A DNA stretch of 64,000 nucleotides from an uncultured Jannaschia sp. Its GTDB lineage: Bacteria > Pseudomonadota > Alphaproteobacteria > Rhodobacterales > Rhodobacteraceae. A program made the translations under genes and the position numbers. The stretch lies in the NCBI GenBank assembly GCA_947494145.1, contig CANLTZ010000004.1, positions 1 through 64,000 on the forward strand. The letters are read 5' to 3'. The notes under the pieces are model-generated. The model had not been told where the DNA came from and did not search any database. It saw only the letters and a program-made list of their open reading frames with translations. Positions 16,499 to 26,020 of the stretch are shown piece by piece. The stretch's first letter is position 1; every line of letters begins with the position of its first letter.

Positions 16499-16522
16499 TA
16501 ATCTGGGAAAAATGCCAGATTA
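16499..16522 (-). terminator. hairpin at the gspC stop
   Basis: Perfect 8-bp stem TAATCTGG (16499-16506) with CCAGATTA (16515-16522), loop 8 nt; its right arm includes the gspC stop codon. There is no clear T-run on the minus strand, so termination would be weak or Rho-assisted. Confidence 0.4.
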
Positions 16523-16957
16523 CTTGCCCAGGCGAAGCACAGATTCGTCGCCAGAAGGGTCGCGAATTATGACACTGGCGGTATCGATTCGAACAATGCG
16601 CCAATCGGCAACCGCATCCCCTTGGGAGGCCCGGCGCAGGCGACCGTCGGTCGAAATCCGCAAAAGCGCCATGGGCTCGCTCGCGTCTGTCAGTATGCCG
16701 GCCAGGGAAACGCGGGGGGCCTGGGCAATTGGCTGCGCGGCCTGTGCGGTCTGCGCGGGGGGACGGCGCGAGGAATCGAACGGCGGCCGCTGTGCGGTGG
16801 CCGCCGCCAAAGCCGTAAGATCGGCCCGGGGCTGGGCTGGGGTCGCGGTAGCATTCCCGCGAAACGGACCATCGCCCTGCGCGGGCGGAACCCAGATCGC
16901 CGCAGCCACCAACAGCATGACGACCAGTGTCACGGACGGAAACCAGCGGGCGATCAT
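16520..16957 (-). CDS. gspC: type II secretion GspC-like protein
   Basis: Predicted 145-aa bitopic inner-membrane protein: one N-terminal helix (FPSVTLVVMLLVAAAIWV), a Pro/Ala-rich linker, then an HR-type domain (VSLAGILTDASEPMALLRI...GDAVADWRIV) at about residues 85-145. HR domains contact the N0 domain of the secretin and link platform to outer-membrane channel. It lacks the C-terminal PDZ or coiled coil of longer GspC proteins, so it is a minimal version. The start overlaps the gspM stop by 4 nt. Confidence 0.75.
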   Translation of the reverse strand: MIARWFPSVTLVVMLLVAAAIWVPPAQGDGPFRGNATATPAQPRADLTALAAATAQRPPFDSSRRPPAQTAQAAQPIAQAPRVSLAGILTDASEPMALLRISTDGRLRRASQGDAVADWRIVRIDTASVIIRDPSGDESVLRLGK

Positions 16958-17478
16958 CGTGACAAACCATGCAAGCGGAATTGGAAGGCGACCTGGCGAC
17001 CGGTTGCGCCACGGGCCGCACGGGTGCGACGAAGATTGACCTCCTCCACGACAACGGCGGGGCGCGCGGTATCGAGTTGCGCCAAGAATGCCCCCAATTC
17101 ACCTTCGGGCACCGTGCCGGACAGAGTCATAGGCAGGCGGATGAGCCCGTCGATACGGGCGACTTCCTCAGCGCGCATGACGTCGATTTCGGCCCCATGG
17201 TTCTGAGCCAAGGTCTGAAGGTTGGCTTGTAGCGCAGCCTGGGCCAACTGGGGTGTGTCATCGGCATAGAACAGATCGGCGTTCTGCGGATCCGTTTCAG
17301 GGGTGTCCTGCGAAGCGAGACTGACGATATCGCGCATCTCGATCGTGTCGGCACGGCGGTCTTGCGCGGCGCCAGTCAGCATAGCGGCGCCCAGAACGCC
17401 CAGCGCGACGAGGCCGCCACCGGCAAAGGCCAGCGCGCGGGTCGGGGCCTTGGGGTCGCGGGTGCGGAAGGCGGTCAT
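16954..17478 (-). CDS. gspM: type II secretion GspM-like protein
   Basis: Predicted 174-aa inner-membrane protein: a short cytosolic lead, one helix (FAGGGLVALGVLGAAML, residues about 18-35), then a periplasmic ferredoxin-like region with LPMTLSGTVPEGELGAFLAQLD typical of GspM. It pairs with GspL in the assembly platform. It overlaps gspL and gspC by 4 nt each. Confidence 0.75.
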   Translation of the reverse strand: MTAFRTRDPKAPTRALAFAGGGLVALGVLGAAMLTGAAQDRRADTIEMRDIVSLASQDTPETDPQNADLFYADDTPQLAQAALQANLQTLAQNHGAEIDVMRAEEVARIDGLIRLPMTLSGTVPEGELGAFLAQLDTARPAVVVEEVNLRRTRAARGATGRQVAFQFRLHGLSR

Positions 17479-18512
17479 GACGCGCCTCCGACCGGGGGAA
17501 GAACGGGGCCGGAAAGGGTCGCGGCGATGCGGAAGCGTTCAATGGATTGCGAATTGTCGCGGGTCACGGGCGCCGCCAAGCGGACATCCGTTAGGAAGGT
17601 CAGGGCAGACAGGCGGCGTTGCACATCGGTGGTGGAGGGGCCAAAGCCCGTCAGCACGATTTCATCGCCTTCGACCGTGAGTTGATCAAGCCACACCCCG
17701 TCGGGAAGGAGCGCGGCAAAGATACCGACAAGGGCAAGCCGACTGTTGGAACTGGCGCGCAAAGTGTCGAGCGCACGGCGTTCCGCAGCGGCGGCGGCAC
17801 GGGCGCCGATTTCACTGCGGGCGGCGCTGGCGGCATCAACGATCTGTCGATTGTCGAGTTGGGCATCGACCCAAAGCGCCGAGGCGGAGGCGAGCAAGAT
17901 CACCGTGCCAGCGATGGCAGCGCGCAGGCCGGACGGCGCTTGGGCCATGAAATGCAAGGCAGTCTTCAAGGCACTTGAATCGGCCGCGGCATCCGGGGTG
18001 GGCAGTGCCGCATAGGACGTCTCCGCGCCATCACGGCGCAAAAGGCCCAGACGCCCACCGCGATCCGTCGCCAGTTTGGTGGCGCGGTCCAAAACAGCGC
18101 GCATCACGATGGTCGCGTCGATCCGCCAAGCGCCATCTTCGGCTTCCGTAGCGGTCCAAAAGGCAGCGTGGGCGCCATCGGCAAAGGGGGAGCGGTGGCG
18201 GATTTCACCGTCAATCATCTGCCGCAACTCGGCCAAGGGGCCGTTGGGCAGCGTGAAGCTGATGTCGAGGCCGCCATAGCCCGTTACCACGATATCGATG
18301 GCGCCGGGTGTGGTCAGGGGCACATCCTGCGGCTCGTGCAGGCGGGTATGGCTTTCGTCGATTTCGACCCAGATGGCGCTGCGCGGGGTCGCGCTCTGGT
18401 CGTTGGTGGACGCATCGAGGCCCAAGCGCAGATAGTTCGCCAGACGCGAAGGGAGACGGACCGCGTCTGCGGCCCGCCCCCCCTGCGGAACGGTGTGTTC
18501 TATCTGCGCCAT
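17475..18512 (-). CDS. gspL: type II secretion GspL/PilN-like protein
   Basis: Predicted 345-aa protein: a cytosolic N-terminal domain of about 210 residues, one membrane helix (AAIAGTVILLASASALWV) and a periplasmic PilN-like domain (LLPDGVWLDQLTVEGDEIVLTGFG). GspL recruits the GspE ATPase to the membrane. The start lies 3 nt from the end of the upstream DUF1501 gene, so the secretion platform and the DUF1501/DUF1800 genes are one transcription unit. Confidence 0.78.
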   Translation of the reverse strand: MAQIEHTVPQGGRAADAVRLPSRLANYLRLGLDASTNDQSATPRSAIWVEIDESHTRLHEPQDVPLTTPGAIDIVVTGYGGLDISFTLPNGPLAELRQMIDGEIRHRSPFADGAHAAFWTATEAEDGAWRIDATIVMRAVLDRATKLATDRGGRLGLLRRDGAETSYAALPTPDAAADSSALKTALHFMAQAPSGLRAAIAGTVILLASASALWVDAQLDNRQIVDAASAARSEIGARAAAAAERRALDTLRASSNSRLALVGIFAALLPDGVWLDQLTVEGDEIVLTGFGPSTTDVQRRLSALTFLTDVRLAAPVTRDNSQSIERFRIAATLSGPVLPPVGGAS

Positions 18513-18515
18513 GGC

Positions 18516-19817
18516 TCAGGACATGCCGGCCAGAAGCCGAAGGTCGTTGAAGTTGTGGTTCGGGAAAATCGTCGAGATCAGATTTTCGTCCATCCCCATG
18601 TGACGCACCATGATTTCCGCCACGATATCGCGGTAGCTGGTGACCACGGGTAGACGGTTTTCACTGCCGATCACCGCGTCATCGATGGTGGGTACGTCTT
18701 CCGCGAATTGACGGCGCACCGGCCCGCCGAAGGCCCACCAGGCGCCGCCGCGACCATGGTCGGTGCCGGAGGACCCGTTCTGGCGCTTGGTACGGCCAAA
18801 TTCGCTGCCGGTCAGAACAATGACATCGCGCATGGCGGGACCCATATCGCGGTAGAAGGTCAGCATGTCCTGGGCACCTTCCGCCATCGCCCGGTGATAG
18901 TTCTTGTTGGGGTCGATGAAGCGGTTTGCACCGCGGGCGATCTGGTCGGAATGGGTATCCCAGCCGATGTTCCAATCGAGCGCCGCCACTTCAAGCGGCA
19001 CGCCAGCCTTGATAAGCTGAGCGCATAGCTTCAAGCCCTTACCGAGGGACGAATTGCTGTATTCCAGACCGTCTGCGGACGGTGTGTAATCCGTGCCAGC
19101 GCGCTGCACTTCCTCGATCGTATCGAGCATGACCAGCTGGGTTTCACGGATCGAGTTTTCGACGGCGGACAAGTCCACATCGTGGGATGCGATTTCGCGC
19201 ATCATTTCAGTCAGCCGGTTGTCTTCGCAATCGGGGCCGCTGCAGAACAAATAGTTCCGAAGGTCGAACCGTGATTGCTGATCGATTACGGGCACGCGGA
19301 TCGAGCCGCGTATCTCGGTGGAGAGGCTGGTTTTGCCCAGAACGGCGCCCCGGATCGGATGATCCGGTCCCGGTGTTTCCTGCAAGTAGCGGTTTAGATA
19401 GCCGTCGAGATAGTTGTTCTGGGCGCCTGTCCCGATCCAACGCTGGCAATCGAAGTGCGACCCGTTAGCCCCCTCGAACGACGTCGAAGGTGCGATCATC
19501 ATATTCCCGTCTTCCCAAATTTCCTTGAGCAGGACGAGATTGGGGTTCATGGCGCGATGCGGGCTGCCCATGTCGATGGCAGAGTTCGCATCCTGCTGGT
19601 TGGGCGCCTCAATGGCGAGGTCGGGACGATACTGGTAGTAGAAAGGGTCGTTCACCTTCGGGAAGAGGTGCAGGCCATCGGCACCCCCCCGGGCAAAGAT
19701 CTTGATGAAGGTCTTGCCGCCCGTTGTCTGGGCAAAGGAGAATTTGGGCGCCCCGGCGACGCCAGCCATGCTGGCGGCGACGGTGAGGTTGCGGAGGAAT
19801 TCGCGGCGGGTGGTCAT
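18516..19817 (-). CDS. DUF1501 exported protein
   Basis: Predicted 433-aa DUF1501 protein with a Tat signal (TTRREFLRNLTVAASMAG, cleavage near FAQ), so it would cross the inner membrane folded. DUF1501 proteins share the alkaline phosphatase/sulfatase-like fold; visible pieces include KIFARGGADGLHLFP, LDWNIGWDTHSDQ and VLTGSEFGRTKRQNG followed by TDHGRGGAW. They usually occur beside DUF1800, as here. Folded Tat-exported proteins are classical type II secretion cargo, which fits the shared operon with gspL-M-C. Enzyme activity is unknown. Confidence 0.85.
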   Translation of the reverse strand: MTTRREFLRNLTVAASMAGVAGAPKFSFAQTTGGKTFIKIFARGGADGLHLFPKVNDPFYYQYRPDLAIEAPNQQDANSAIDMGSPHRAMNPNLVLLKEIWEDGNMMIAPSTSFEGANGSHFDCQRWIGTGAQNNYLDGYLNRYLQETPGPDHPIRGAVLGKTSLSTEIRGSIRVPVIDQQSRFDLRNYLFCSGPDCEDNRLTEMMREIASHDVDLSAVENSIRETQLVMLDTIEEVQRAGTDYTPSADGLEYSNSSLGKGLKLCAQLIKAGVPLEVAALDWNIGWDTHSDQIARGANRFIDPNKNYHRAMAEGAQDMLTFYRDMGPAMRDVIVLTGSEFGRTKRQNGSSGTDHGRGGAWWAFGGPVRRQFAEDVPTIDDAVIGSENRLPVVTSYRDIVAEIMVRHMGMDENLISTIFPNHNFNDLRLLAGMS

Positions 19818-19860
19818 AATCAGGTCCCTCGTATCGGTACTATGGGCGTTGGTCGCGCGA

Positions 19861-22389
19861 TCACTGGATGTGGAAGCTGGACTGAATGATGGCGGCGATC
19901 ATGCCGCGGCGAATGGCGTTTCTTTCGTCCCGGTTGTAGGGGTCGAAAATACCGTCAGTGCCCTTAAGCTCAGCCACGACGGCGTCGAGCTCTTCCGGGG
20001 TGTAGTGATCCGAGGACCCGAGCATCAGATAGGTCGCCACTTCTTCGGCACTTTCCAGCCCCGCATCGAGAATCGGCGCAATCGGATCGTGGCCGAAACG
20101 TTCGGGGTCGCGCAGTATGTTCATCATGCGGCGGTAAAGCGCGATGAAGCTGGCCGAGTTGGTCCAAGCGGCACCCACTTCGGGCAGGCCCGTCGGCGCG
20201 GCGAAATTCCTTTGACTTTCCCCGGCCTCTGTATGCGACAGCCGCATCTCATTTAGGAAGGTCGTGCGGTTGGCGCGCGACGGCTCAATTCCGAAGGCCC
20301 GAATGGCGGAGACGGTATACTCGAAAGGCGTTTTCACTTTGCTGCGCCGCAAGTCCGCATTGCCCAAGTAATCGGGGTGGAACAGGATGGCGCGCAGCAT
20401 AGGCTCGATTTCGCCATCGGTATCTGCCCAGGCGCTTTCGCAGGCCCCGACAAGGGTCGCGGGGGGCACATCGGCGGCCAGAAGCTGCACCATCTTGGTG
20501 CAGACATTCTTACGTGTGGCCGGGTGATTGGCCAGCATTGCGATGAGTTCTTCGCCTTCCAAGACACCATCCGCCCCGTCGCGACCGGCAATTGTCACAT
20601 CCAGGAACGGGATGTACTTGTCGTCGCTATCGTGGCGATCAGCCCGGAAGAGGAATTGATGCCGGTCGCGGGAGTTGCCGTCACGATCCTGCGTGCGTTC
20701 CCAATTCCAGCCAGTGAAGACACGCGACACAGCGATAATGTCGTCGAGTGTGTAGCCAGCATCGACACCCAGCGTATGCAGCTCAAGGATTTCACGACCG
20801 TAGTTTTCGTTGATGAAACCCGCGCGGCTTTGGTCATTGTCCAGATACTGCGACATGAGCGGGCTGCGGGCGCTGTGCAGAAGTATATCCTCGAAGTTGC
20901 CAAAGGCATTTGCCCGGAAGAAGTCGCGATCGATAACGGCTTGATATTGAACGCTGGTATCCTTGTTCCTGGCATGGAAGTGATTGAACCAGAAGCGGCC
21001 CATCACCTCTTGCAACTGCCGTTCACTGTAGGTGGCGACGGCCAGTTCATAATGCTCCCAGGACCGGCGGATATCCGAGTCGTTTTGCTGCGCGCTGGCG
21101 ATAATGTTGCCATAGGCGGCCTGGAACGCGGAATCATCGATCTGGTCAGGGCGAAGCTGTTCGTTGACGAAGTCCTCGAACGACATGGTCCGCAGCCGCG
21201 CATGCAATTCAGGCGATGGGCCGAAGGTCAGCCGGCTCATGGCTTGCATAGCGGAGGCATCAAGCGGGCTGGGCGTGATCGACACTGAAACGGGGGCGGA
21301 GCGCATGTCTGGGTCACTGGACACCATACCGGACAGCGCAACAGTCACCGTGGTACGGTCCAGGTCTTCGCGGAAGAGCCGAACAGCGAACTGCCCAGAT
21401 TCCGGCGCCACATCTACGATGGCCGTGCGCCCGGACGGCTGAACGGTTACTTCAATTTGGTCATAAAAAACGTCGGAACCCACGGCACCGAAGAGCGTAG
21501 CGCCTGTGTTCGGGACCCGGCCCTCGGCATCACCCGCGTAGGTGAGTTGGATGCCGCTATCAACAATCGCCCCCACCGGAGGCGCGAGCGGGGCACCCAT
21601 GACAGGGTCGGTGTCGCCCATGCCGGGCAGCCCGCCGATACCACCAGCAAGCCCGCCGGAACGACCGCCGCTGGCTTCGCCTGTGGCGGTGCGGGCCACG
21701 CCAACTTCGCCCAACTCTTCCAAGCCACCGGCAAGGCCACCACCCGAGCGTTCAGATGAAGACGTGTTCGCAGGCCGCGTGTCGGACTGGAAGGCGGTAA
21801 AGGTTCCGGGGCGGACAGCGGTCGGCGGCGGCGTGCTGCCGCCTTTCGTGGTGGTCGCTGCGGCCGCCACGCTGGTCATGGGCGCCCCGGCGGATGCGGG
21901 GGCGGGCGCCGCTTTGATCGCGGCAGGGACAGACGGGGTCACCGCCACCGGGGCGGGCGCGGTCGGTGTCGGCGCGGGGGCGGCTATGGCTGCCGCCGCC
22001 CGCAGAAGCGGTACACCCGGCTCCCCGTTCGGGGCGATGCTGATATGGCCGCGCGCTGGGTCGAGTCCGGCCACGACGACGTCACGCGGACCGCTTTTTA
22101 GCGTCGTGATGACTGACAAAGTCTGACCATCGACGGTGTCGGGCACAGTCAAAAGAACGGCGCCGTCGACGGAAACGGACACACCCGCAATGGCGGGCAC
22201 CCGCAAGACATAGACGCCGTCGAAAGGCGCGTCGTAGGTCTGCTGGATTTTATCGATTTCAAAAGCCGTGGCAGCGACTTTCAGGGCATTTTGCTGGGCA
22301 TTGGCGGGCGCAGCCACCAAAGCAGCCGACAAGGCCAGCGCCCCAGAGGAAGATAACAGAAATGCGGCAGTACGAAACGCGAAGGACAT
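19861..22389 (-). CDS. DUF1800 exported protein
   Basis: Predicted 842-aa protein with a Sec-type signal (FLLSSSGALALSAALVAAPANAQ). It has an N-terminal beta-rich domain to about residue 125, a Pro/Ala/Gly-rich low-complexity stretch to about 260, and the DUF1800 domain from about 385 on (MSRLTFGPSPELHARLRTMS, GRFWFNHFHARN, RSPLMSQYLDND, NENYGREILELHTLGVDAGY). Function is unknown; the family co-occurs with DUF1501. It heads the leftward operon that also encodes GspL, GspM and GspC, so it is probably secreted or surface-displayed by this system. The gap to DUF1501 is 43 nt. Confidence 0.85.
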   Translation of the reverse strand: MSFAFRTAAFLLSSSGALALSAALVAAPANAQQNALKVAATAFEIDKIQQTYDAPFDGVYVLRVPAIAGVSVSVDGAVLLTVPDTVDGQTLSVITTLKSGPRDVVVAGLDPARGHISIAPNGEPGVPLLRAAAAIAAPAPTPTAPAPVAVTPSVPAAIKAAPAPASAGAPMTSVAAAATTTKGGSTPPPTAVRPGTFTAFQSDTRPANTSSSERSGGGLAGGLEELGEVGVARTATGEASGGRSGGLAGGIGGLPGMGDTDPVMGAPLAPPVGAIVDSGIQLTYAGDAEGRVPNTGATLFGAVGSDVFYDQIEVTVQPSGRTAIVDVAPESGQFAVRLFREDLDRTTVTVALSGMVSSDPDMRSAPVSVSITPSPLDASAMQAMSRLTFGPSPELHARLRTMSFEDFVNEQLRPDQIDDSAFQAAYGNIIASAQQNDSDIRRSWEHYELAVATYSERQLQEVMGRFWFNHFHARNKDTSVQYQAVIDRDFFRANAFGNFEDILLHSARSPLMSQYLDNDQSRAGFINENYGREILELHTLGVDAGYTLDDIIAVSRVFTGWNWERTQDRDGNSRDRHQFLFRADRHDSDDKYIPFLDVTIAGRDGADGVLEGEELIAMLANHPATRKNVCTKMVQLLAADVPPATLVGACESAWADTDGEIEPMLRAILFHPDYLGNADLRRSKVKTPFEYTVSAIRAFGIEPSRANRTTFLNEMRLSHTEAGESQRNFAAPTGLPEVGAAWTNSASFIALYRRMMNILRDPERFGHDPIAPILDAGLESAEEVATYLMLGSSDHYTPEELDAVVAELKGTDGIFDPYNRDERNAIRRGMIAAIIQSSFHIQ

Positions 22390-22415
22390 GAACGTCTTAT
22401 CCTTGTTCTAAAGGG

Positions 22416-22515
22416 CAAACTTTTGTCGTCCCTGCGGTGATGTCTGGAAATTGTGTCCAAAAGTTGCGCCAACCCGCGCCAGAAAATGACGTCAAACTTT
22501 GGCCGAACTTTTGGA
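22416..22515. promoter_or_regulatory. four-copy motif in the divergent secretion promoter
   Basis: CAAACTTTTG (22416-22425), CCAAAAGTTG (22457-22466, inverted), CAAACTTTGG (22493-22502) and AACTTTTGG (22507-22515) repeat one motif in the 302-nt gap between the DUF1800 and gspE starts. This arrangement suggests binding of a multimeric regulator controlling both operons. I do not recognise the consensus. The rest of the gap (22516-22691) shows nothing further. Confidence 0.5.
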
Positions 22516-22691
22516 TGATCGTCCCCCCGGAATGCGCCTTACGGAGCCCAGGAGCGGATGTTGTATCTTACGCGACGACAATCAGATGGATTGGACAGGC
22601 GGCGCTTTGCCGACTGGGTGTCGGCATGCGGTGCTTTCTGGGGGGCGCAGGACCCGAATCAACCACTTTTCGAAAGCGGGATTGCCATCGA

Positions 22692-24365
22692 ATGACCGCA
22701 GCCGTGACGCTTCATCGTCGCGAAGCGGACGTTCCCGACCGCTTCTTGACCGACGACACCTTGTCGGAGTCCGACCTCGCGCGCGTGCGCGAAGTGGCTG
22801 CCACGACGCAGCAACCCGTGCGGCTGGTGCTGGATCGGCTGGGTATCGTGTCTCAAAGCCGCTGGGCCGAAGCGGTGGCCGAAGAAATGGGGCTGCCGCT
22901 GGTGGGCCCGGGCGACTTCCCCGACATTTTGCCCAAAGTTGACGCACTTTCGCCCACCTACATGCGCGCGAATGGGTTCGTGCCCCTGGAATTGGGCGGC
23001 GATGACGGCGCTGCGCGTGTGGCTGTGGCCGACCCGGCAGCGGCTGACTTGCGGCGGGTCCTGCGCATGGTGTTTGGCGCAGGGCTGACACTGGCCGTTG
23101 CCACGGACCGCGATATCGAAGCCGCGCTGGAACGGGACGCCGCCGTCAGCAATGCCGATGCCGATCTGAAACCCGGCGGTCTGGACGGAGATCTGGACGC
23201 CGACCGGCTGACCGAGCTGGCCAATAATGCGCCGACAGTGAAGTATGTGGACTGGCTTTTCACCAAGGCCGTGGAATCCGGCGCCACCGACATTCATATG
23301 GAGCCCTTCGAGGAAGGCCCCCGCACGCGGCTGCGCGTGGATGGTGTCCTGGTCGCCGTCGACCCGGTGGAGCGGCACCTTTATGATGGCGTCGTCTCGC
23401 GGCTGAAAATCCTCGCCGGAATGGATATCAGCGAACGGCGCTTGCCGCAGGATGGCCGCATCCGTCAGAAGGCCGCAGGCCGGTCCGTCGATATCCGGGT
23501 GGCGAGCGCACCCACGATCCACGGTGAAACCATGGTGATGCGTCTGTTGGACGGCACCGATGCCCAGGCGCGGCTCGACCGGCTGGACCTGCCGCCGGAT
23601 GTGGACAAATCCCTGCGCACGGCGCTGCGCCACCCCCACGGGCTCATCTTAATGACCGGGCCAACGGGCAGCGGCAAGACCACCACGCTCCACGCGGCTT
23701 TGGCGGAGCTGAATGGCGAAGGTCGCAAAGTCATCACCATCGAAAACCCGGTCGAAATCCAGAACCCCGGCCTCGTGCAGATCGAAATCCGGCCCGAACT
23801 GGGCCTGACCTTCGCCGCTGCCCTGCGCACCGTGCTGCGCCACGACCCCGAAGTGCTGATGGTGGGCGAAATCCGTGACGCAGAAACGGCGGAACTGGCT
23901 ATACGCGCCGCCATGACCGGGCACCTTGTCCTGTCGACACTGCATACCAACCGCGCCGCAGAGGCGCCGCTGCGGCTGCAGGACATGGGCGTGCCGGATT
24001 ACCTGATCGCGCAGGTCCTGCGTCTCGTCGGGGCACAGCGCCTGATCCGCACGCTCTGCGACGATTGCGCCCGCCCATTGGACCCGATGGCCGTCCCGTC
24101 CTTGCAGCGCCTCTTGGTGCGCTTGGCGCCCGTGGTGCCGGAACTCGGCCCACCCATGGGATGGACGCTGCGGCGCGCTGTGGGCTGCGCGCGCTGCAAT
24201 CAGTCGGGCTTTGCCGGGCGCGTCGCGCTTTTCGAAGTGACGGAACGGGCGGGCCAAGTGCCGATCCAGACCATGGGCAAGGCGGGCATCGCCCATTTCG
24301 CCCAGGGCCGCACCACCATTGACGAGCTTGTCCGTGTCCTCGGCACGGGCCGGTTCTGGGAATGA
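22692..24365 (+). CDS. gspE: type II secretion ATPase GspE
   Basis: Predicted 557-aa secretion ATPase: an N-terminal GspE N1 domain (about 1-150), then the catalytic core with Walker A GPTGSGKTTT near residue 325, Asp box and Walker B LMVGEIRDAETAE near 390, the His box HLVLSTLHTN, and a C-terminal zinc module CDDC...CARC (about 455-505). It powers pseudopilus assembly at the inner membrane. The ATG at 22692 begins a family-like N-terminus; upstream in-frame sequence has none. Confidence 0.93.
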   Translation: MTAAVTLHRREADVPDRFLTDDTLSESDLARVREVAATTQQPVRLVLDRLGIVSQSRWAEAVAEEMGLPLVGPGDFPDILPKVDALSPTYMRANGFVPLELGGDDGAARVAVADPAAADLRRVLRMVFGAGLTLAVATDRDIEAALERDAAVSNADADLKPGGLDGDLDADRLTELANNAPTVKYVDWLFTKAVESGATDIHMEPFEEGPRTRLRVDGVLVAVDPVERHLYDGVVSRLKILAGMDISERRLPQDGRIRQKAAGRSVDIRVASAPTIHGETMVMRLLDGTDAQARLDRLDLPPDVDKSLRTALRHPHGLILMTGPTGSGKTTTLHAALAELNGEGRKVITIENPVEIQNPGLVQIEIRPELGLTFAAALRTVLRHDPEVLMVGEIRDAETAELAIRAAMTGHLVLSTLHTNRAAEAPLRLQDMGVPDYLIAQVLRLVGAQRLIRTLCDDCARPLDPMAVPSLQRLLVRLAPVVPELGPPMGWTLRRAVGCARCNQSGFAGRVALFEVTERAGQVPIQTMGKAGIAHFAQGRTTIDELVRVLGTGRFWE

Positions 24366-24372
24366 GGCCGCG

Positions 24373-25602
24373 ATGACCGCCCGTCCCGACCCTGCTTTGT
24401 TCGACTACGTCGCGCGCGATGCCAAAGGCGGGCGCCGAAAAGGACGCCTGCCTGCCGCTAGCGAAAGCGAGGTAGCCCGCCGTCTGCGGGAAGACGGGCT
24501 GTATCCGATTTCCGTGGCAGCAGCCGCGCCACCGCGCGCGCGCCTGTCCTTTGGCGTCACCGCCTCTGATGGACCACTGACCCGGAAGGAACAGGCGGAG
24601 TTGCTGTCGCGTCTGGCAAAACTTGCCAGCGCGCAGGTCCCGCTGGACCGCGCCCTTGGCCTAATGGCGCGGGGCGGCGGGCGCATCCCCGGCGCAGCCG
24701 GGCGCATGCGGGGCCGGATGCGCGAAGGCGGCACCTTTCTGGGCGCCCTGAATGCCGAGGCGGGAATCGACGACCCAGCCACGCTGGCGCTGATCCGCGG
24801 CTCGGAATTGTCGGGCGACCTCCATGCCGCACTGGCGGCGGCCTCCGGCATCATGGAGCGGCGGCTGGCCGCCATCCGCAAGATGGTGACGGCGCTGCTG
24901 TACCCCATGCTGCTGCTGGTCGTTGCCCTGGGCGCACTTGGCCTGATCCTGGGGGTCATCATTCCGCAATTCCGCCCCCTGGTGGCGGAGCGGATGGATA
25001 TGGTCCCCGCCCTGGGCCGCGCGGTCTTTGCCCTGTCGTCGGTTCTGTCCTCCAGCGGGCCGCTTCTGGCGGGGGGCACGCTGGTGGGCGGCTTCCTGGC
25101 CTGGCTGGCCCATCGTCGCGGGCGGCTGATGCCCGGCCTGCGCCGCGTCTGCGGGCGGCTGCCGGGGATACGGAATGTGACCGCCCAGGCACAGCGCACC
25201 GTGGCGCTTGATGTGCTAGCGGCCCTTCTCAAACGCGATGTCGTGCTGAGCGAGGCACTGGCGGTCGTCGTGGAAACGGCGCCCGAAGGCCCGCTGCGCG
25301 ACGGACTTGGCCGCGCCTCCGGTGCGGTATCGGGGGGCGTGCCCCTATCGGATGCCCTGGCCGACGAGGCCGGGATATCGGCCGAAGCCATCGAGATGAT
25401 CCGGATCGGAGAAGAAACCGGAGAGCTTGCGGCCATGATCGACCGGGCGGCGCGCGAGATGCGCGACCGCTCTGACCGCGCGACAGAGCGACTGCTCGCG
25501 CTGTTTCAACCTGCCCTTATCATCATCGTCGGACTACTTGTGGGAGTGTGCCTCTATGCCCTTTTCTCTGCCATCACTGCGGTCAACTCCATTGCGTTCT
25601 AG
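24373..25602 (+). CDS. gspF: type II secretion platform protein GspF
   Basis: Predicted 409-aa polytopic inner-membrane protein with two repeated GspF domains. It starts FDYVARDAKGGRRKGRLPA, as family members do, with helices near 175-200 (LLYPMLLLVVALGALGLILG), 220-250 and the C-terminus (LIIIVGLLVGVCLYALFSAI). It lies 7 nt after gspE, and its last 47 nt overlap gspG. Confidence 0.93.
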   Translation: MTARPDPALFDYVARDAKGGRRKGRLPAASESEVARRLREDGLYPISVAAAAPPRARLSFGVTASDGPLTRKEQAELLSRLAKLASAQVPLDRALGLMARGGGRIPGAAGRMRGRMREGGTFLGALNAEAGIDDPATLALIRGSELSGDLHAALAAASGIMERRLAAIRKMVTALLYPMLLLVVALGALGLILGVIIPQFRPLVAERMDMVPALGRAVFALSSVLSSSGPLLAGGTLVGGFLAWLAHRRGRLMPGLRRVCGRLPGIRNVTAQAQRTVALDVLAALLKRDVVLSEALAVVVETAPEGPLRDGLGRASGAVSGGVPLSDALADEAGISAEAIEMIRIGEETGELAAMIDRAAREMRDRSDRATERLLALFQPALIIIVGLLVGVCLYALFSAITAVNSIAF

Positions 25603-26020
25603 ACCACGCCCCAGCCGTCGGCGGCGCGCGCGCGGCTTCTCTCTGGTTGAGATGCTGGTGGCCGTGGCCATCGTCGGCCTGCTTGTCGGTCTGATCGGAC
25701 CGGCGGCCATGAACCAGTTGCAATCGTCGCGCGTGAAGACCACCGAAGCGCAGATCGCGCAGATCCGAACCGCGCTCGATATCTTCCAGATCGACACGGG
25801 CCGAATGCCGACCGAGGCCGAGGGTCTGGCCGTGCTGGTTAGCAACGATGCCGGTATCCCGGGCTGGAACGGGCCCTATCTGCGCGACGGGCAATTGCCC
25901 ATGGACGGGTGGAACACGCCTTTCATCTACGCACGCGAAGGCAGTCAGGTGCAGATCATGTCACTGGGCGCCGATGGGGCGCCGGGCGGCGAAGGCAATG
26001 ATGCGGATGTTGTCGGTTAG
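25556..26020 (+). CDS. gspG: major pseudopilin GspG
   Basis: Predicted 154-aa major pseudopilin with a long basic leader (about 32 residues, RRRRARG) cleaved before FSLVEMLVAVAIVGLLVG; Glu5 of the mature protein is present. The C-terminal calcium-loop region (GWNGPYLRDGQLPMDGWNTPF) is the GspG signature. The start lies 47 nt inside gspF. Confidence 0.93.
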   Translation: MPFSLPSLRSTPLRSRPRPSRRRRARGFSLVEMLVAVAIVGLLVGLIGPAAMNQLQSSRVKTTEAQIAQIRTALDIFQIDTGRMPTEAEGLAVLVSNDAGIPGWNGPYLRDGQLPMDGWNTPFIYAREGSQVQIMSLGADGAPGGEGNDADVVG

